From Candidatus Nitrospira kreftii (GTDB lineage Bacteria; Nitrospirota; Nitrospiria; Nitrospirales; Nitrospiraceae), in contig CP047423.1 in NCBI GenBank assembly GCA_014058405.1, forward strand, positions 1,302,001 through 1,366,000: a stretch of DNA of 64,000 bases. Direction: 5' to 3'. Positions 8,947 to 18,149 of this stretch are shown in pieces (within the stretch, counting starts at the first letter, position 1; each line of letters opens with the position of its first letter). The notes beneath the pieces were generated by a model, which was not told the DNA's origin, did not search any database, and saw nothing but the letters and a program-made list of their open reading frames with translations. A program made the position numbers and the translations under genes.

Positions 8947-9597
8947 ATGACGGTGGACAACTACGCGATTTTTACAAGAGTGCCGAGTCGATCGATGGTG
9001 GGAACATTTTTGGTAGGGCTCTTGCTGGGCTCTCTGATCGCCCAAGCCGGCTGCCTTGGACCTGTGACATCGCGAGAATATAAGGCGTCCGATGTTCCGA
9101 CCGAATTCCTTCTTGGCTCCGAAGATCAGATAGAAATCAATGTGTGGAAGAATCCTGATTTGTCCAGGGTGACGTTGATTCGACCGGACGGCTATGTCTC
9201 CATGCCCATCATCGGAGACGTTCAAGCCGCAGGGCTGACGGCCGAGGCCCTTGCCGCCCAAATTACTGAGCGGCTCAAAGGATATATACAGAATCCTTCG
9301 GTATCAGTGAATGTGAAAGAACTCAACAGTTATGCCGTGTTTGTGTTGGGCGAGGTCGCAAAGCCAGGAAAATATCAGCTCAAGTCCTACGTGACGGTAC
9401 TCCAAGCGATTTCCATGGCCGGAGGCTTTACAAACTATGCGAGCAAGAATAGGCTGCAAGTTGTGCGAGTGATCGAAAGCCCCGGTCACAAACGCCAAGA
9501 GATTCACATTCCGCTACGTTATGACGATCTTGTCAGCGGCCGTGGTGAGCCAGGGAACATTGTATTGGCCTCGGGCGATACGGTTGTCGTGCCGTGA
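8947..9597 (+). CDS. polysaccharide export protein (OPX/Wza-like), second copy
   Basis: A paralog of the preceding gene with the same order: signal segment, polysaccharide export domain (FLLGSEDQIEINVWKNPDLS) and SLBB domain (YAVFVLGEVAKPGKYQL). The signal ends in IAQAGC, an atypical lipobox, so this copy may be lipid-anchored while the first is not. It has 216 residues. Tandem, diverged small OPX proteins suggest a hetero-oligomeric channel or sub-functionalised partners. Anchoring is inferred from the cysteine only. Confidence 0.86.
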   Translation: MTVDNYAIFTRVPSRSMVGTFLVGLLLGSLIAQAGCLGPVTSREYKASDVPTEFLLGSEDQIEINVWKNPDLSRVTLIRPDGYVSMPIIGDVQAAGLTAEALAAQITERLKGYIQNPSVSVNVKELNSYAVFVLGEVAKPGKYQLKSYVTVLQAISMAGGFTNYASKNRLQVVRVIESPGHKRQEIHIPLRYDDLVSGRGEPGNIVLASGDTVVVP

Positions 9598-9681
9598 GGA
9601 TTATACAAGTTGACCCACAAAAGGATGGCTTAGGTCTCTCTCACTGAAGTACCCAGCTACTCTGACTAATTTTTTAAAGGG

Positions 9682-10962
9682 ATGTTGGTGATTCTATTGC
9701 AATGTTATAGCTATGCCGAGTTGAAACGAAGGGTCAGCGTCGCGAGCACGCTCTTGTTCTTGTTGAGCGCTGGCGGAGTGCAGCTGGCCTCGGTTCATGC
9801 CGAAACCACGATCATTCCTTCCGCGAATGTGGCGGGACGGTTTGATTCCAACATATGGAATCGGCCAGCAGCTTTTTTGCCACAGGGCACGCGGCTCGAT
9901 GACTTTGTGACCACCGTTGGAGGTGCGGCGGAGCTGGTGCACGATTCTCGAGATTTCGAAACGAAGCTGAAAGTCGGAGGAGATTTCAATGCGTATGTGG
10001 AAAACACAGGCCTGAATTTTTTCAATGCGCATCTCAATGGATACGTCAGCTTGGACCGTTGGGTCGATCAATACGTCAGAGGAGCAAGGTTGCGTGTCAC
10101 GGAACACTTTAGATATACGCCTGACTCCCCAGGGTTTTTGACCGGAGTGCGTCAGACGTTTGTAGAATCGGATGTCTTCTCTACGGGGATTCAGGGGTTT
10201 CGGGCGAACACCTTTATCAATACGACGTCCATCAATGGGTCATATCCAGTCTCGAGGGACCTTGCCCTGGAAGGTGGCTATACGTTCGCACTTCGAAGGG
10301 TCGGGAGATTTCTGGGAGGAGACGTCCCCGGGATCAGTTTTTTCGATACGAATAGTCACACCTGGTTCGGAGGTCCTCGATATCGACTGACTAGAAATGA
10401 CAGTATCGCGGCGGTGTATCGACAGAGTTTCATACTTCAGTCGCGATCCGAAGGCGGCAGGTCTTTTAGCACCAACATAGTGACTTTAGCAGGCAACTAC
10501 ACCAAGGAGTTCCAGGACTGGGCGCTGAGTATGGAAGGTGGGGTGACGTTTATCGAACCGGCTGGTCGAAGCTTTCCCTCTGGCCGCATCACAGTGACGA
10601 CAAAGCCGGAACGGGACACCGTTCTCAGAGTGATTCTCTCGCGGGAAGCCAGGCCATCAATTTACTTACAGGGTGGAGCGGTGATTAGTAACCTTGCGCA
10701 GGTGGGAATCAGTCACCGAATCTATGAACGGCTCACGCTCGATGGGAGTGTCGCATATGGTTTTGGCCAATTTTTCCCAAATACGAGTGATGCGACGTTT
10801 CGAAATATCACCGGATCGGTGGGGCTGAGCTACAAGCTGACTAGGAATGTCACAGGAGATATTACCTATAGGTACACAAACATCAATAGCAGCTCGGGCG
10901 CAGTTGATTACATAGTCTCTCGGCATGTGGCTGGGTTTTTTCTGATTGCTGAATGGAAGTAG
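9682..10962 (+). CDS. outer-membrane beta-barrel protein
   Basis: A secreted protein whose body is rich in alternating aromatic strands, for example LDGSVAYGFGQFFP and NVTGDITYRYTNI, ending in a hydrophobic/aromatic tail (VAGFFLIAEWK). This is typical of outer-membrane barrels found with exopolysaccharide export genes. The signal peptide ends at SVHA. An in-frame TTG at 9721 would give a cleaner positively charged N-region (LKRRVSV), so the true start may be there rather than ATG 9682. It sits between the OPX genes and the ABC exporter, so it probably serves export or secretion of the polymer. Confidence 0.75.
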   Translation: MLVILLQCYSYAELKRRVSVASTLLFLLSAGGVQLASVHAETTIIPSANVAGRFDSNIWNRPAAFLPQGTRLDDFVTTVGGAAELVHDSRDFETKLKVGGDFNAYVENTGLNFFNAHLNGYVSLDRWVDQYVRGARLRVTEHFRYTPDSPGFLTGVRQTFVESDVFSTGIQGFRANTFINTTSINGSYPVSRDLALEGGYTFALRRVGRFLGGDVPGISFFDTNSHTWFGGPRYRLTRNDSIAAVYRQSFILQSRSEGGRSFSTNIVTLAGNYTKEFQDWALSMEGGVTFIEPAGRSFPSGRITVTTKPERDTVLRVILSREARPSIYLQGGAVISNLAQVGISHRIYERLTLDGSVAYGFGQFFPNTSDATFRNITGSVGLSYKLTRNVTGDITYRYTNINSSSGAVDYIVSRHVAGFFLIAEWK

Positions 10963-10975
10963 GAATAGGACCAGT

Positions 10976-11836
10976 ATGGAATCGCAGGCTCGGGCCGAAG
11001 CGCGAGTGAGTGGACCCAGGAGGAAGCTGATCATTGAGAGGCGGAGCAGCCTCTTTGATCTCAACTGGTCTGCTCTCTGGGAATATCGCGAGTTGGGGTA
11101 TGTGCTGATCTGGCGGGACCTCGCGGTCCGCTATAAGCAAACCGCGATTGGTGTGGCCTGGGTGATTCTGCAGCCGTTGATCACGATGCTGATCTTTACG
11201 GCGGTATTCGGGAGGATGGCCAAAGTCCCATCGGATGGGGTGTGGTATCCCGTGTTTTCGTTGACGGCCCTGCTTCCGTGGACCTATTTTTCCCAAGCCG
11301 TCAGTCGCGCTGGGGAAAGTGTGGTGACGAACGGCAGGATGGTCAGCAAGATCTATTTCCCACGACTATGGCTTCCGATCGCCATGGTCATCTCGCCCTT
11401 GGTTGACTTTGCATTGTCCATGGTGCTGTTGTTCGGGCTGCTCATTTACGCGGGAATTCCCCTCACCTGGAAAGTGGCCACGCTGCCGGTCTTCATCCTT
11501 CTCGCGATGCTCACGGCGCTTGGGATAAGCCTGTTTACGTCGGCCATGAATGTGAAGTATCGGGACGTAGGTCATGCGATCCCGTTTGTCATCCAGATAT
11601 GGATGTTTCTGACCCCGGTTGTGTACCCGGTCAGCCTTGTGCCGGAGCACTGGAGATGGCTCTATGGCCTCAATCCGATGGTGGGGGTCATTGAAGGCTT
11701 TCGTTGGGCATTGTTGGGGCGGACGGCTCCGGATCCAGCGGTCATGGTGGAAAGTGCCGCCGTACTTGCGGTCGTGGTCATGGCGGGCCTGGTCTATTTC
11801 AGACAGATGGAACGGCGTTTTGCGGATATTATTTGA
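10976..11836 (+). CDS. wzm: ABC-2 type polysaccharide exporter, membrane subunit (Wzm-like)
   Basis: The permease half of an ABC exporter that moves undecaprenyl-linked polysaccharide across the inner membrane. About six hydrophobic segments are visible from residue 50 on. The cytoplasmic start DLRDLAVRYKQT-like region (IWRDLAVRYKQTAIG) and the YRDVGHAIPF motif are hallmarks of the Wzm/KpsM group. I chose ATG 10976, preceded by aggaatagga, over the earlier TTG at 10946. The ATPase subunit follows directly. Confidence 0.92.
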   Translation: MESQARAEARVSGPRRKLIIERRSSLFDLNWSALWEYRELGYVLIWRDLAVRYKQTAIGVAWVILQPLITMLIFTAVFGRMAKVPSDGVWYPVFSLTALLPWTYFSQAVSRAGESVVTNGRMVSKIYFPRLWLPIAMVISPLVDFALSMVLLFGLLIYAGIPLTWKVATLPVFILLAMLTALGISLFTSAMNVKYRDVGHAIPFVIQIWMFLTPVVYPVSLVPEHWRWLYGLNPMVGVIEGFRWALLGRTAPDPAVMVESAAVLAVVVMAGLVYFRQMERRFADII

Positions 11837-11887
11837 GCGGCGCGGCCTAGGGGCCGCGAAATCGCGCAATGGGTGGGGATGACGGAC

Positions 11888-13240
11888 ATGAGCGATATAG
11901 CTATCCGCGTTGAAGGGCTCTCGAAACAGTACAAAATCGGTGGCGGTCGAAAGAAAGATGACGGTACCTTGCGAGATCATCTGATGGCAGGTGTGAAATC
12001 CCTATGGAGGGGCAACCGCCAAAGCCAGGTCGTCAGAAACGGAGGTGAGGCATCTTCAGAGCCAGGAGTCGCATCGGATACATTCTGGGCCTTGCAAGAT
12101 GTATCGTTCGAAGTAAAGCCGGGGGAAACGGTGGGAATCATTGGCCGCAATGGCGCGGGGAAAAGTACGTTGCTCAAGATGATTTCGCGCATCACGGAGC
12201 CCACTCGTGGCCGCATCGAGCTCTACGGCCGTGTAGCGTCTCTCTTGGAGGTCGGGACAGGCTTTCACAGTGAACTCACCGGACGGGAAAATGTCTATCT
12301 CAATGGGACGATTCTTGGGATGAAACGGGGCGAGATCACCCGCAAGTTCGATGAGATCGTGGCATTTGCTGAAGTGGAACGGTTTATTGACACGCCGGTC
12401 AAGCGCTATTCCAGCGGCATGAATCTGCGACTGGCATTTGCCGTGGCCGCTCATCTGGAACCAGATGTCTTGATAATCGATGAGGTACTGGCAGTCGGAG
12501 ATGCCGCCTTCCAGAAGAAGTGCTTAGGCAAAATGGAGGGTGTGGCGGAAGAAGGGCGGACTATCTTCTTCGTGAGTCACAATATGCCTGCCGTCACCCG
12601 ACTCTGTAAGCGAGTGCTCTGTCTGGATCAGGGAAAACTGTGTGGAGACGGGCCCTCTCATGAGGTGGTCAAGGCCTATCTGCACTCAGAGCTGGGCACA
12701 ATGGCACAACGCGAATGGCCGGATCCGCGAAGGGCTCCGAGCGGCGGAATCGCTCGGTTGCGGGCGGTTCGAGTGTGTACCGAGGATGGCGAAACCACCG
12801 AGAAGATCGATATCCGGAAGCCGGTTGGAATCGAGATGCAGTATGAAGTGCTCAAATTCGGAAACAAGATGCACGCGACCGTGACGTTGTACAACGAAGA
12901 AGGGGTGCGCCTTTTTGACTCGATCGAGCTCGACCCGACCTGGCGAGGTCGGATTCGGCCGCCGGGCCGCTACCAGAGCACTGTCTGGATTCCCGGCAAT
13001 TACCTGGCTGAAGGAACCATGTTCGTGAATGTCAACGTAGACACTCACGATCCTGAGGTCGAGCAATTCTACGTGCGTCAGGCTGTGGCGTTTGTCGTGA
13101 TCGACAGTCTTGATGGAGATTCGGCGCGCGGTGACTACGCTGGGGCACTTCCTGGTGTCGTACGGCCACTCTTGACTTGGAATACCAAGTTCTGCGCAGA
13201 GGATACGATTATGGATGGGGAAAAGGCCTCCGCCACATAA
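11888..13240 (+). CDS. wzt: polysaccharide ABC exporter ATPase with C-terminal glycan-binding domain (Wzt-like)
   Basis: The ATPase half of the exporter. Walker A is GRNGAGKST (about residue 86), the signature is YSSGMNLRLAFA, and Walker B is LIIDEVLAVGD. After the nucleotide-binding domain (about residue 255) there is a beta-rich extension to residue 450. This matches the Wzt C-terminal domain, which recognises the non-reducing end of the finished polymer in systems such as E. coli O9a. ATG 11888 has ggtgggg at a good distance; ATG 11879 and GTG 11873 are alternatives. The extension implies export of a chain whose end carries a specific terminal modification, possibly a methyl group. Confidence 0.92.
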   Translation: MSDIAIRVEGLSKQYKIGGGRKKDDGTLRDHLMAGVKSLWRGNRQSQVVRNGGEASSEPGVASDTFWALQDVSFEVKPGETVGIIGRNGAGKSTLLKMISRITEPTRGRIELYGRVASLLEVGTGFHSELTGRENVYLNGTILGMKRGEITRKFDEIVAFAEVERFIDTPVKRYSSGMNLRLAFAVAAHLEPDVLIIDEVLAVGDAAFQKKCLGKMEGVAEEGRTIFFVSHNMPAVTRLCKRVLCLDQGKLCGDGPSHEVVKAYLHSELGTMAQREWPDPRRAPSGGIARLRAVRVCTEDGETTEKIDIRKPVGIEMQYEVLKFGNKMHATVTLYNEEGVRLFDSIELDPTWRGRIRPPGRYQSTVWIPGNYLAEGTMFVNVNVDTHDPEVEQFYVRQAVAFVVIDSLDGDSARGDYAGALPGVVRPLLTWNTKFCAEDTIMDGEKASAT

Positions 13241-13317
13241 ACAACAGGATAGCGAATCCACGTGCTCCCTCTAGCCTTGTCTCATCGGGTGCACTCGATG
13301 TCTTGGAGACGCCCTCT

Positions 13318-14298
13318 ATGGAAAAGAAGCGAAAGCCATTAGTCAGCGTCCTCACACCAGTGTACAACGGAGAGAAGTACCTTCCGGAGTGTATCGAGAG
13401 TGTGCTGGCGCAAACCTACCAGAATTGGGAATATATCATTGCCAATAATCGAAGTACCGATCATACGGTTGAAATAGCGCTGGCCTACGCCAAAAAAGAT
13501 GAGCGTATCCGAATACATAATAATTCTGAGTTTGTCAGTGGTGACGCAAATGGCAATATTGCCTTCAGGCAAATTGCCTCAGAGAGTAAATACTGCAAGA
13601 TGGTCCATGCGGACGACTGGTTGTTTCCGGAATGTGTCGAGCGGATGGTTGAGCTTGCCGAGGCGTATCCCACAGTTGGGATGGTGGGTTCGTACGGGTT
13701 ACGCAATAAACATGTTTCTTGGGATGGGCTTCCTTATCCGAGCCATGTCGTTCCTGGTCGAGAGCTTGGCCGCAGCGCGTTCCTCGGGGGGCCATACGTG
13801 TTCGGATCTCCGACCTCAACGTTGATTTGCTCAGACGAGGTGAGAAAACGTCCAGCGGCCTATAACGAAGGCAACCAGCATTGTGATATCGAGTTATGTT
13901 TCGATATTCTGAGGAACCGGGACTTTGGCTTTGTACACCAGGTATTGACGTTTACACGAGACCATGCGGAATCGCAAACCGCGTTCAGCCAACGCTTTGG
14001 CACCGATTACCTAGGAACGCTGGAACATCTCACGAAGTATGGTCGGGCGTACTTAAGTGAGCAGGAACTGGATCAATGTTTCAGGCGAAGCTGGCGGCAG
14101 TATTACAAATTTCTTGCCGCAAAACTATTGCACGGCTCAGATGATGGATTCTGGAAATTTCATCAGACTGAACTGGCAAGGCTGGGTCTTCGACTTACCT
14201 ACGGAAAGATGGCCAAGCCGGTAATGGCAGAACTGTTCGATCTGGTGCTGAATCCACTCAAGACCGTGATGCGGATCGCCAAGAAATTATCCAGATGA
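13318..14298 (+). CDS. glycosyltransferase family 2
   Basis: A GT-A fold glycosyltransferase. The N-terminal SVLTPVYNGEKYLPECIES is the classic GT2 opening, followed by the metal-binding HADDW near residue 94. It has 326 residues from ATG 13318. The ORF extends upstream in frame into wzt, but those residues are not conserved. No membrane segments are visible, so it is a cytoplasmic enzyme that adds one sugar to the lipid-linked repeat. The acceptor and donor cannot be told. Confidence 0.88.
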   Translation: MEKKRKPLVSVLTPVYNGEKYLPECIESVLAQTYQNWEYIIANNRSTDHTVEIALAYAKKDERIRIHNNSEFVSGDANGNIAFRQIASESKYCKMVHADDWLFPECVERMVELAEAYPTVGMVGSYGLRNKHVSWDGLPYPSHVVPGRELGRSAFLGGPYVFGSPTSTLICSDEVRKRPAAYNEGNQHCDIELCFDILRNRDFGFVHQVLTFTRDHAESQTAFSQRFGTDYLGTLEHLTKYGRAYLSEQELDQCFRRSWRQYYKFLAAKLLHGSDDGFWKFHQTELARLGLRLTYGKMAKPVMAELFDLVLNPLKTVMRIAKKLSR

Positions 14299-14316
14299 TG
14301 GTCGATAGGAGAGGGG

Positions 14317-15288
14317 ATGCGGTCAAATCCAATACTGAATCCTCAGGTCACGATGAGTAATCGGGACTATATAGCCAAGGTGGTTCGCGGAACATGGGCA
14401 CACGCGCTCTTTGACGTGGCTAGGGATATAAAGAAGCAGCTCCTACGTCGGGCTGAGGGGCAGCGCATTTTGCTGGAACGGTTCGAACGTACGCAGGGGA
14501 GATCCCTCAAGATATCGAACCCTGAGAGTTTTAGTGAAAAGTTGTATTGCAGAATGATCGCTTTGAATCGAATATCGAACCCACACTTTACAAGGGTATC
14601 AGATAAATTCGCAGCGAGGGCTTACGTAGCAGATAAAATTGGGGAACATTGCTTGGTCAAACTTCTCTGGCATGGAGAAGATCCAGGTACGATTCCGTTC
14701 GACAACTTGCCTGCCGAGTACGTCATCAAGACCAATCACGGGAGTGCTCAAGTTATCGTGGTGAAGAGACAGCCCGATCGAGAGGAGATTGCCAACAGAC
14801 TGGCCGCTTGGCTGAGGAGGAACTACTATTGGGCTGCGCGAGAAGGCCAATATTACCATATCAAGCCGAGAATCATGATAGAAGAGTATTTGAGACACCA
14901 AGATGGTCGTGGGCCTCTTGACTATAGATTCTGGTGTTTCGGAGGTGTGCCGGAGGTGATTCAGGTCGACAATCATGCCCACGATATCAACCCGTTCTTT
15001 GATGCCCAGTGGAATCTCCTGGATCTCTATTATCGAGACCAGGCAGCTCGACCATACCTAGCCAAACCGAAGAACTTTGAACACATGCTGGATCTAGCCA
15101 GTCGTCTCTCTGCGGGATTTGATTTCGTACGCGTTGATTTGTACAACATTGATGGGAATATTTATTTCGGTGAATTCACGCTGACGCCGACATCGGGTCA
15201 TTTGAAGTTGCGCCCGGACTGTTGGGACGTCAAGCTAGGGGAAAAATGGAAGATGTCGACCGTATCCGGACGCGGTGCGCATCTTTAG
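14317..15288 (+). CDS. TupA-like ATP-grasp protein
   Basis: This protein resembles the TupA-like ATP-grasp family, whose founding member works in teichuronopeptide synthesis. Family features visible are FSEKLYCRMI near the start, VSDKFAARAYVADKIG, YVIKTNHGSAQVIVVK (nucleotide-binding lysine strand), PRIMIEEYL, and the metal-binding FVRVDLYNIDGNIYFGEFT. ATP-grasp enzymes join a carboxylate to an amine through an acyl phosphate, so it may attach an amino acid or similar group to the glycan. The start at ATG 14317 has gaggggg directly beside it, so a start at ATG 14353 is possible. Confidence 0.82.
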   Translation: MRSNPILNPQVTMSNRDYIAKVVRGTWAHALFDVARDIKKQLLRRAEGQRILLERFERTQGRSLKISNPESFSEKLYCRMIALNRISNPHFTRVSDKFAARAYVADKIGEHCLVKLLWHGEDPGTIPFDNLPAEYVIKTNHGSAQVIVVKRQPDREEIANRLAAWLRRNYYWAAREGQYYHIKPRIMIEEYLRHQDGRGPLDYRFWCFGGVPEVIQVDNHAHDINPFFDAQWNLLDLYYRDQAARPYLAKPKNFEHMLDLASRLSAGFDFVRVDLYNIDGNIYFGEFTLTPTSGHLKLRPDCWDVKLGEKWKMSTVSGRGAHL

Positions 15289-15309
15289 TAGGATGGAAGC
15301 CTTGTCTAT

Positions 15310-16914
15310 ATGGAGCTGAACGCTCTGACCAGTTCGACATTACCGAAACTGGCCTGGGTTGCGGATGTCGATTGCCAGGAAGAAGCTGTGGTGCTCTTCC
15401 ACGGCTCTTCAGTAGAGGTGTGCGCAAATTTCTTCATTGAAGGAGTTTGGAACGGACCCTTTCAGTTCGGAGAGTTCGGTAATAGTGACTGTGTCTTCGG
15501 TACCGGCGGCGTCCTCGATTCGAACTCGATTTGCTTCGTTCCCAGCGCATCGACGGTCGACTCGTTGTACTATGACGAGGAAGGTACGCATATCATCGTG
15601 TCCAATTCCCTCCCACTTTTGCTGGGCTATGTCGGAGACAGTCTGGACCTTCGGTGTCAGGAATATCCAGAGATCTGCAATTCGATCATGCTGGGGATCA
15701 ATCACTATAGACGCGACATCCCGACCAGGAAAGGAAAGGTCCAGCGCCAGCTCTATCGCAATCTCAAAGTCAGTCGTGAAGGTGTAGTTGAAACTGAGAA
15801 ACCGATGCCTCCCAGATTCGGCAGTTTCGAGGAGTACCGCGGGTACTTGCGAGATAACTACGCTCGGATTGTGGCCAACGCGCGAGACCCTTCCAGAGCT
15901 GAGCCGTTAGGGGTCGTGTCTACCCAGTCAACAGGGTACGATACCACGGCGGTCAATGCACTCGCCAGAGTTTTTGGGATCGACAAAGTCTTTACGGTGA
16001 CGAAAGCCAAAAGCATCGGTCGTCTTGCCCATCAAGATGAAGGCGGGGCTCCTGATGATGATGGAACTCAAATCTGCAACACTCTGGGTCTCCCGTGTAC
16101 ACCCATCGATAGACGGGCGTTTACCCACGAGTTTGAAAGTGAATACCTGTTTTATTCGGCGCTTTATCATAATCAGGATGCGAACATGCTGGAAATCGGT
16201 GAGCACATCTCAAAGACAAGCGTGCTTCTGACAGGCCATGGCGGTGCGATTTGGTATCCACAAGCATCGAGATCTGAGTTGCTCGGGGAGGAACTGCCTA
16301 GTTCAGAATTGAACACAACCGATTCCGGCGGGTTGGGCATGACTGAGTGGCGGTTGAGAGTCGGATTTATCCACCTTCCCTTGCCCCATATAGGAGCGAG
16401 ACGAAAGCAAGATATTCTCGACATCACCGAATCATCAGAGATGGATGCGTGGCGACTAAGAAAACCGTATGATCGGCCGATCGCGAGGCGAATGGCTGAA
16501 GAAGAGGGAGTCTCGAGGCAACTTTTCGGCCAATACAAAAAGGGATCGGTCGTCATCTTCCCGCAACCGGCGATCCCATACGGAAAAGCGCTGCGGGATG
16601 AGTTTTTTCAATGTCTGGTTGACATGAGGATCCTGGCCAAACCTACAATATGGCTTTGGCCGTTCGTTCGCTGGGTCAACTCTGTGCTCATGATGAAATC
16701 GCAGCGGCATTACGCACCCGTATACTATACAGAACGTCTCATTTCAAAGCTGATTGGACGCGATTTCAATTTCAGGCCGATGTGGTGGAAGCTCAGAGGT
16801 ACACTCTATTGCGTCTGTGTCAAGAAAGCAGCAACGAAGTATGCGGAATGCCTTCCGGTTGACCAAAGTGTAAAGTGTACTGGCAAATCGAAGCTGAAAG
16901 GGTCCCAACGATGA
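15310..16914 (+). CDS. asparagine-synthetase-like protein with degenerate PP-loop
   Basis: The 534-residue protein has the overall layout of asparagine-synthetase-like proteins. A beta-rich N-terminal region of about 190 residues lacks an N-terminal catalytic cysteine, and a PP-loop-like domain follows. The usual SGGxDS motif is replaced by STQSTGYD at residues 204-211, which keeps the shape and the aspartate but not the SGG core. LTGHGGAIWYP and a helical C-terminus follow. It could be an amide- or amine-transferring enzyme acting on the polymer, or have lost ATP-pyrophosphatase activity. Its stop overlaps the next start (ATGA), which ties it to the glycosyltransferase downstream. Confidence 0.58.
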   Translation: MELNALTSSTLPKLAWVADVDCQEEAVVLFHGSSVEVCANFFIEGVWNGPFQFGEFGNSDCVFGTGGVLDSNSICFVPSASTVDSLYYDEEGTHIIVSNSLPLLLGYVGDSLDLRCQEYPEICNSIMLGINHYRRDIPTRKGKVQRQLYRNLKVSREGVVETEKPMPPRFGSFEEYRGYLRDNYARIVANARDPSRAEPLGVVSTQSTGYDTTAVNALARVFGIDKVFTVTKAKSIGRLAHQDEGGAPDDDGTQICNTLGLPCTPIDRRAFTHEFESEYLFYSALYHNQDANMLEIGEHISKTSVLLTGHGGAIWYPQASRSELLGEELPSSELNTTDSGGLGMTEWRLRVGFIHLPLPHIGARRKQDILDITESSEMDAWRLRKPYDRPIARRMAEEEGVSRQLFGQYKKGSVVIFPQPAIPYGKALRDEFFQCLVDMRILAKPTIWLWPFVRWVNSVLMMKSQRHYAPVYYTERLISKLIGRDFNFRPMWWKLRGTLYCVCVKKAATKYAECLPVDQSVKCTGKSKLKGSQR

Positions 16915-18098
16915 TCTTTGTTTGTGAGATCATGTTTGACCGAGGGGCCCACGTCCCCTTCAATGCGGGACTTCTAGCAACCATAAGGGCCTCATTTCCT
17001 AGAGAGGATCTGACATTTTGGGGAGCTTCGACACATATAGACCAGTTGAAGACGCAAGTAGGAGCCGTAGTAGCAAGTTCAACGTGTTGGAAAGAAATTA
17101 CACCCATACCTCCGGGCCTCCGCTATAGAGAACGATTTTTTAGAGAGTTGGGCCTCATTCGGTGCCTGTTAAGTCACCTTCCTCAGCGCACGATTTCTCG
17201 CCTAGTCCTGACATCCGCGTTTCCGTCAACGGTACTCGCTATAAAAGTAGCCCGATGGTTCCGATCAACGAGTCCTGCGATGCAGATGGTGCTTCATGAG
17301 ATGAGCGGCGTCATTGGCAAGCGCTACAGGCGTCCGATCCGGCGATCTCAGGATATGAAAACGGCGCTGACCTTGCTAGGGAACAATGGTATCCAATACC
17401 TTGTGTTGGAGGGACATATCCGTGATAAGGCGGTGAAAAGCCTCCCACGGCTCGCAGGAAGAATCGAAGCTTTCGAACATCCCATTTCTCCCACTGAAGG
17501 CGCATCAGAGGTTGTCGAGCTTTCCGAGCCCATCCGCTTCGGATTCCTGGGGACCGCTCTGAAAAGCAAGGGATATCCGCTGTTTGTCGAAGCTGCCAAT
17601 GCGGTCACCGCAAAGTATGGTCGACGGGCTGAGTTCCATGTGATCGGCCGATGTCCAGAAGAGAGTAAAGGGGTGAGGGGGATAGAAGCGCTCACAACTC
17701 GACCTGCCGGCTCGCAGTTGACTCGTGAAGACTTTGTGCGTGCTGTTCAACCACTCCACTTCGTCGTCCTCCCATATGAGGTCGCACCCTACACCCTTTC
17801 AGCCAGCGGAGTCCTCCTGGACGCCATCGCATGGCAAAAACCGGTTGTGGCAAGGAGAATGCCGACATTCGAGGCCATGTTCGAAAGGCATGGCGACATC
17901 GGTTATCTCTTCAGTGGCGATTCGGATTTGACCGGTGTGATTCAGCAGATCCTTCAAGAAGCGGATGTCTCGCGGTACCGACGCCAAGCACTCACGCTTC
18001 GAGAAGTGCGCAAGTCCAGGGATCCGGAGACACTTGCAGTGGCGTATCGCGAACTGTGCACAGCGAACGAGGGAAAAGCACTAACGAACGCCGTCTAG
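16911..18098 (+). CDS. glycosyltransferase (GT-B, family 4-like)
   Basis: A GT-B type glycosyltransferase of 395 residues. The C-terminal half has the recognisable donor-site pattern: IRFGFLGTALKSKGYPLFVEA, then VVLPYEVAPYTLSASGVLLDAIAWQKPVVA. This is a divergent form of the family 4 E-x7-E region, without the usual EGFG. The start is the ATG overlapping the upstream stop as ATGA, with gaaaggg upstream. The N-terminal half is not conserved enough to name an acceptor. Confidence 0.75.
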   Translation: MIFVCEIMFDRGAHVPFNAGLLATIRASFPREDLTFWGASTHIDQLKTQVGAVVASSTCWKEITPIPPGLRYRERFFRELGLIRCLLSHLPQRTISRLVLTSAFPSTVLAIKVARWFRSTSPAMQMVLHEMSGVIGKRYRRPIRRSQDMKTALTLLGNNGIQYLVLEGHIRDKAVKSLPRLAGRIEAFEHPISPTEGASEVVELSEPIRFGFLGTALKSKGYPLFVEAANAVTAKYGRRAEFHVIGRCPEESKGVRGIEALTTRPAGSQLTREDFVRAVQPLHFVVLPYEVAPYTLSASGVLLDAIAWQKPVVARRMPTFEAMFERHGDIGYLFSGDSDLTGVIQQILQEADVSRYRRQALTLREVRKSRDPETLAVAYRELCTANEGKALTNAV

Positions 18099-18149
18099 CC
18101 AGGACTCACCCGAGAAAATGTGTCTCACAGGCTTCGAACACGAGTACCT

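Noticed and set aside
8311..9261. 316-codon ORF on the minus strand across the two OPX genes
   Set aside because: A shadow of the two export genes; rich in H, R and Q, as expected of an antisense frame.
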